A stretch of DNA of 9,523 nucleotides from a bacterium (lineage in GTDB: Bacteria > Bacillota > Clostridia > Oscillospirales > CAG-272): the NCBI GenBank assembly GCA_004558975.1, contig SFZB01000045.1, positions 1 to 9,523 of the forward strand. Direction: 5' to 3'. The notes beneath the pieces were generated by a model. That model searched no databases and had not been told where the DNA came from. It saw nothing but the letters and a program-made list of their open reading frames with translations. A program made the position numbers and the translations under genes. Positions 7,701 through 9,523 of the stretch are shown here, in pieces; positions within the stretch are counted from its first letter, which is position 1, and every line of letters starts with the position of its first letter.

Positions 7701-8357
7701 CGCAAGGCGGGTCAGGATGGCGTTTAAGCTCGTGCCCGCCATGGAGGCTTTGATACCCGAATTCGCCATAAGACCGATCGCGACCGACATGTCCTCGATG
7801 CTGTATCCGAGCGAACCCGCCATGGGCGCGACGTACTTAAAGGTCTCGCCCATCATGCCGACGTTGGTGTTGGCGTTGGAGCTTGCCGCGGCTAAAACGT
7901 CGGCGAAATGTCCCGAATCGGCGGCGGAAAGTCCAAAAGCGGTCAGCGCGTCGGTCACGATATCCGACGTGGCGGCAAGGCTCTCGCCCGAGGCGGCGGC
8001 AAGGTTCATAATGCCCTCGATACCGTCGAGCATATCCGCCGTTTTCCAGCCCGCCATCGCCATGTAGGTCATCGCCTCCGAAGCCTGCGACGCGGAAAAG
8101 ACGGTCGCCGCGCCCATCTCCTTCGCCTTTTCGGTCAGCGCGTCAAAGTCCGCCCCCGTCGCACCCGAGATCGCCCCGACCTGCGACATGGTAGCGGAAA
8201 ATTGCGCCCCCGTTTTCGCTACATCTTTGAATGCGCCCGCGATCGCGCCCGCAGACAGCGCCGCTGACGCGGCTTTGGTGATCTTCGCAAGCCCGCTTTC
8301 AAAGCCGCTTGTGTCAATCTTCGTATCAAATTTGACACTTCCGTCAAAATCCGTCAA
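4764..8357 (-). CDS. Phage tail tape measure protein (TP901-type) with zinc-ribbon insertion
   Basis: The product has 1197 residues; this protein sets tail length and is ejected at infection. Residues 45-330 are the conserved TP901-type core, with FSATMSQVGAISGAT, AMTYMAMAGW, SGIKASMAGTSLNAIL and VAGTEASKGFL. Hydrophobic segments follow at about 395-420 and 496-520 (NANPIGLIATGIGL...), typical of the membrane-interacting part. Residues 535-730 are charged helices likely to form a coiled coil. A four-cysteine zinc ribbon occupies 759-776, followed by a glycine-rich linker (784-798). Then come two related helical repeats (about 805-863 and 886-944). The C-terminus has TTTVNNNYSYTIQGTDG, a frequent tape measure ending. 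The start is TTG at 8357, supported by AAAAGGGGGG seven bases upstream; no ATG in a suitable position competes. It is coupled by ATGA to dit. Confidence 0.95.
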   Translation of the reverse strand: MTDFDGSVKFDTKIDTSGFESGLAKITKAASAALSAGAIAGAFKDVAKTGAQFSATMSQVGAISGATGADFDALTEKAKEMGAATVFSASQASEAMTYMAMAGWKTADMLDGIEGIMNLAAASGESLAATSDIVTDALTAFGLSAADSGHFADVLAAASSNANTNVGMMGETFKYVAPMAGSLGYSIEDMSVAIGLMANSGIKASMAGTSLNAILTRLATNTSDARTTVEELGVKFYDAEGNARDFGSVMEELREATKNMNAEQKSNLAYTVAGTEASKGFLTILNASTADYDKLTEAIRNADGAAKEMAETMVDNLQGDITLAQSALEGLKLAAFDCIEKPFREATQHATEALDNLTNSAKNGELKESLTDIGESAGELMESLTDFAADTLPTVLSGLSLLIDNLGLLASVTLGVVSAQKSMVIMKTVTAMYRAATPALLEYAAAQAYENEMGARGISVTKLLIGTMTLKEIAVGVLTGKITLAAAAQELWNRVMNANPIGLIATGIGLVVSALSYFIPKIVSAAKETDEFTKALNRAREEYENVKKQGEDAVRDAEKQAYVVGKLKDRLYELDDALSDTSLSSEEAAEKKQELLGVIDDLKEYIPDLAIEIDNETGRLSTQRSELDRLCESYGKLAIAKAKSEAVHNNLVAAYDVQFEAERKLTEAERVLEEAQEAPPKKDTGFSIAGGMGDLVNMGKKQLAVKEAQKVLEEANNDVEYWQNQASAADRETRLWSSRTPQERALPTEGQFESRYKECPRCHEWTSRESKICTICGYVFENSSGGDAGGAGGTGSGGTTAKTPYEKAKSDLSYRLDVDEITEEEYYDALSRARDEYLTRDSDEWRKVTAEIYKYRKKAAEDEKKTLTEARKNLSDEERKAYAAEAAAARESLDTRLKYGLISEEEYYKDLAALRDKYYDDTDEAYKELTYKLIDYEKEKVSSALSDIASFADGALSAVEGKMKKMREKLSDYSAPIGKDEDGNAALTDPYAALDDLLEYNYYLGTVKDRMKSLDLSDEEIADFFSVLSDMSVEDGTTFARLLSEKSDHAFGTYLSAWKRQNELAGSISDSLYKDEYVSAVEKSAAFVDERLRELAGEIPDAFYEAGENSAEEFSRAFEKSLDALFDSLSERVKSVNSSLFFPTFVPTGAGITNHSETTTVNNNYSYTIQGTDGTTPAQIRDTLRAQDELRRLGGIS
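5538..5945 (-). repeat. Two diverged helical repeats in the tape measure C-terminal third
   Basis: Residues 809-827 (KSDLSYRLDVDEITEEEYY) and 890-908 (RESLDTRLKYGLISEEEYY) align without gaps at an 81-residue offset. Similarity continues through 'LxxxRDxYxxxxDExxKxxTxxIxxYxKxx'. They are protein-level repeats; the DNA has diverged. Such repeats are usual in tape measures, where copy number tracks tail length. Confidence 0.75.
6030..6083 (-). other. Zinc ribbon (CxxC...CxxC) within the tape measure gene
   Basis: Cysteines 759, 762, 773 and 776 form CPRC and CTIC knuckles ten residues apart, with a following GYVF, as in a rubredoxin-type zinc ribbon. It lies between a predicted coiled coil and a glycine-rich linker. 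Metal binding is inferred from the motif. Confidence 0.8.
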
Positions 8358-8364
8358 TCACGTT

Positions 8365-8374
8365 CCCCCCTTTT
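8365..8374 (-). promoter_or_regulatory. Ribosome binding site AAAAGGGGGG for the TTG start of the tape measure
   Basis: The polypurine tract overlaps the stop codon of the Gp15 gene (8373-8375) and lies seven bases before TTG 8357. The nearby GTG (8359-8361) is in another frame and stops after five codons, so TTG is the supported start. Confidence 0.7.
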
Positions 8375-8978
8375 ACACGAAAAAGCCCTGCGCGACCGTG
8401 TCGTCGAGGGCTTTTTGTTTTTCTTCCTCGGAGCGCTTATCGGGCAGGGCGCACGCCTCTTTCAGCTCGGCATACCGCCGTCGGGCATCGGGATCGGAAA
8501 TGTCCGAAAGCTTCATCGCGCGAAGCGACATCACGCGGCACAGGCGGCATTCGTCGGGAAGCGCCCGCAAAAGGGCGAGAAACACGTGCCAGTGAAGATC
8601 GGCGTTTTGCTCCGACAAAAGATCGATGCCGTAAACCTCGCGGAAGGCAGCGTAAATCAGCCCCGCGTCGAACGAAAAATCAAGCGTGCGAGACGCGCTT
8701 TTCCGCCCCTCCTTCGGCTTTTCTTCCGTCCCCGTCTCCTCCTCGTCCGCCCGTCCCGAAAAAAAGCGGCAGAGCGCCGAAAGAGCGCTTCTCGGCGCGC
8801 TCGGTCTCTCGCCCGTAAAGCAAAGATCATAAAGGCGCACCATCCGTTCCGAACCGCGCGTTTTCTCCTCAAGCATAAGCTCCTCAAAGTGCAGCCATGT
8901 GCGAAAATCGGTGCGGACGGGATAGTCTTTTCCGCAAACCCGCACGCTGTCGGGAAGCTTACTTGTCAGAAGGCTCAT
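8373..8978 (-). CDS. Bacteriophage Gp15 family protein (tail assembly)
   Basis: The product has 201 residues, with the start at ATG 8978 (MSLLTSKLP) after an AAGGAAAGG tract. The longer frame to 9041 is a shadow of the chaperone gene. The N-terminus (LPDSVRVCGKDYPVRTDFRT) and the central block at 99-125 (LDFSFDAGLIYAAFREVYGI) are hallmarks of Gp15. So are LHWHVFLALLRALPDE (128-143) and the following 'VMSLRAMKLSDI' segment. A low-complexity acidic/basic linker (76-97) separates the halves. It starts 20 bases inside the end of the chaperone gene and ends 15 bases before the tape measure TTG. The family sits between the chaperone and tape measure in many Firmicutes siphophages and is assumed to act in tail assembly, probably as the second chaperone subunit; its biochemical role is not established. 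Confidence 0.9.
   Translation of the reverse strand: MSLLTSKLPDSVRVCGKDYPVRTDFRTWLHFEELMLEEKTRGSERMVRLYDLCFTGERPSAPRSALSALCRFFSGRADEEETGTEEKPKEGRKSASRTLDFSFDAGLIYAAFREVYGIDLLSEQNADLHWHVFLALLRALPDECRLCRVMSLRAMKLSDISDPDARRRYAELKEACALPDKRSEEEKQKALDDTVAQGFFV
8380..8416 (-). terminator. Possible intrinsic terminator/attenuator inside the end of the Gp15 gene
   Basis: A perfect ten-base inverted repeat (AAAAAGCCCT at 8380-8389, AGGGCTTTTT at 8407-8416) has a 17-base loop and overlaps the last codons of Gp15. On the minus strand it ends in TTTTTC. On the plus strand the T-tract is longer (TTTTTGTTTTT), so it could also stop antisense transcription. Because it lies in coding sequence, chance is possible. 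Confidence 0.4.
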
Positions 8979-9360
8979 CGGGCAGAACCTTTCCTTTCTC
9001 GGCAATCTCGGCGAAATAGTCCCGCGCCGCCTCACAGACATAGCGGTACGCGTCGCAACAGTCGAAAAAGGTGCGCTTTTTGTCTCCGAAGATCTTTTCG
9101 TACACGGTCTTTCCGAGAAGCTCCTCGAACCACGCCTCGAGAATTTTCGTGCATTCTTCGACGTTTTCCGCCGTGTCGCCCTTTTGAAGCAGCGCGGAGC
9201 AGGCGGGGATCTCGTTTTCGGTCGAGCTTTTGATCTTCTCGTGCAGTCTTTCGGCGGGAAGGGCGATTATGTGTCCGTTCATGTCGAGCGGAACGCGGTT
9301 TTCGCGGAATCGAAAGGGTTTTGCCTTTGCTTTTGCTTTTGATTTTTCTTTTGCGGTCAT
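8959..9360 (-). CDS. Putative tail assembly chaperone
   Basis: The product has 133 residues, with ATG 9360 behind GGAGG about eight bases upstream. The earlier in-frame ATG at 9414 lies within the terminator hairpin and is rejected. The N-terminus is a basic lysine/alanine stretch (KSKAKAKAKPFRFRE). The core (50-125) is helical, with LEAWFEELLGKTVYEKIFG and TFFDCCDAYRYVCEAARDYF. This resembles the 'F...fGegt.ekifg...n...c.eay..f' signature of the small proteins next to Gp15 in Firmicutes phages. Position between the major-tail-protein slot and Gp15/tape measure fits a chaperone that coats the tape measure during tail assembly. No convincing slippery heptamer is seen near its end, and Gp15 has its own start. 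The function is inferred from position and pattern. Confidence 0.7.
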   Translation of the reverse strand: MTAKEKSKAKAKAKPFRFRENRVPLDMNGHIIALPAERLHEKIKSSTENEIPACSALLQKGDTAENVEECTKILEAWFEELLGKTVYEKIFGDKKRTFFDCCDAYRYVCEAARDYFAEIAEKGKVLPDEPSDK

Positions 9361-9392
9361 GCTTTTTCCTCCCGTTTTGTGTTTTGGGCATG

Positions 9393-9422
9393 AAAAAAGC
9401 ACCGGCTTTCGCACAGTGCTTT
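9393..9422 (-). terminator. Intrinsic (Rho-independent) terminator
   Basis: On the minus strand AAAGCACTG pairs with CGGTGCTTT (one T-G wobble). Inside this, after a bulged T, is GC-GAAA-GC with a GNRA-type tetraloop. The hairpin runs straight into TTTTTT. It begins ten bases after the stop of the ABC fragment and ends about 30 bases before the chaperone start. In phages such a hairpin often follows the highly expressed major tail protein gene. Confidence 0.85.
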
Positions 9423-9431
9423 CCTCGGTGT

Positions 9432-9523
9432 TTACTTTTCCCCGCGCATCAGCTCTTTGAGTGCGTCCTGTATCTGCTTTTCGGTTTCGGTATCGAGTGA
9501 CGCCGTCGCCTCGTCAAGAATCA
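9432..9523 (-). pseudogene. C-terminal fragment of an ABC-transporter ATP-binding domain, truncated
   Basis: The frame entering from the right edge reads ILDEATASLDTE, then KQIQDALKELMRGEK and stop at 9432. ILDE is the end of Walker B with its catalytic Glu, and ATASLD is the D-loop of ABC exporters (usual form LDEATSALDTESE). In intact exporters the text after '..ALxELMxG' continues RTTIVIAHRLST, with the switch histidine and about 60 more residues. Here it ends two residues after that glycine, so the H-loop is missing and the protein could not cycle ATP normally. The upstream part is outside the window, so I cannot say whether a whole transporter gene precedes it. It occupies the place where a major tail protein gene would be expected. 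It may mark a deletion, an insertion, or a wrong join in assembly. Confidence 0.65.

Noticed and set aside
8959..8978. Programmed frameshift from the chaperone gene into Gp15, as in lambda G/GT
   Set aside because: The 20-base overlap would need a +1 shift, no clear slippery site is present, and Gp15 has its own ATG and a purine-rich site.
9310..9350. Hexamer-like AAAGCA repeats as a slippage or microsatellite locus
   Set aside because: They are short, imperfect, and explained by a lysine/alanine N-terminal tail; six-base units would not change frame.
1..9523. tRNA genes, CRISPR arrays, insertion sequences, attachment sites
   Set aside because: No cloverleaf, spaced direct repeats, transposase or terminal inverted repeats were found by eye; genes cover almost all of the window.

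Overview
The window is a nearly gap-free stretch of siphophage (prophage) tail genes. All genes lie on the minus strand, so transcription runs from right (about 9360) to left (1). The sequence is GC-rich, with polypurine Shine-Dalgarno sites (AGGAGG, AAGGGGG), four-base ATGA overlaps and some GTG/TTG starts. The gene order (tail assembly chaperone, Gp15, tape measure, Dit, Gp37-like tail protein, baseplate/fibre proteins) is the usual one for phages of Firmicutes. I infer a gut-type clostridial host, but nothing here fixes the genus.

Right edge (9360-9523): a 29-residue C-terminal piece of an ABC-transporter ATPase (Walker B and D-loop, then an early stop) and a strong minus-strand intrinsic terminator. 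A major tail protein gene would normally sit here, so this is either a recombination or deletion junction or a join error in assembly. Core tail module (3871-9360): a chaperone-like protein, Gp15, a 1197-residue tape measure with an embedded four-cysteine zinc ribbon, and the distal tail protein. Tail tip module (477-3880): a Gp37-like protein, two baseplate/fibre-type proteins (the second broken by a one-base frameshift), a leucine-rich-repeat-like adhesin and a 57-residue protein. Left edge (1-480): the N-terminal 160 residues of a papain-like (C1) cysteine peptidase that runs out of the window.

As a working unit, the chaperone and Gp15 would help assemble tail subunits around the tape measure. 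Dit and the Gp37-like protein would close the tail tip, and the distal proteins would bind the host surface. The peptidase and the 57-residue protein follow in the same transcription unit. No terminase, capsid, major tail protein, holin, amidase-type endolysin, integrase, tRNA, CRISPR array or reverse transcriptase is visible in the window. The largest gene-free stretch is about 70 bases, at 9361-9431.
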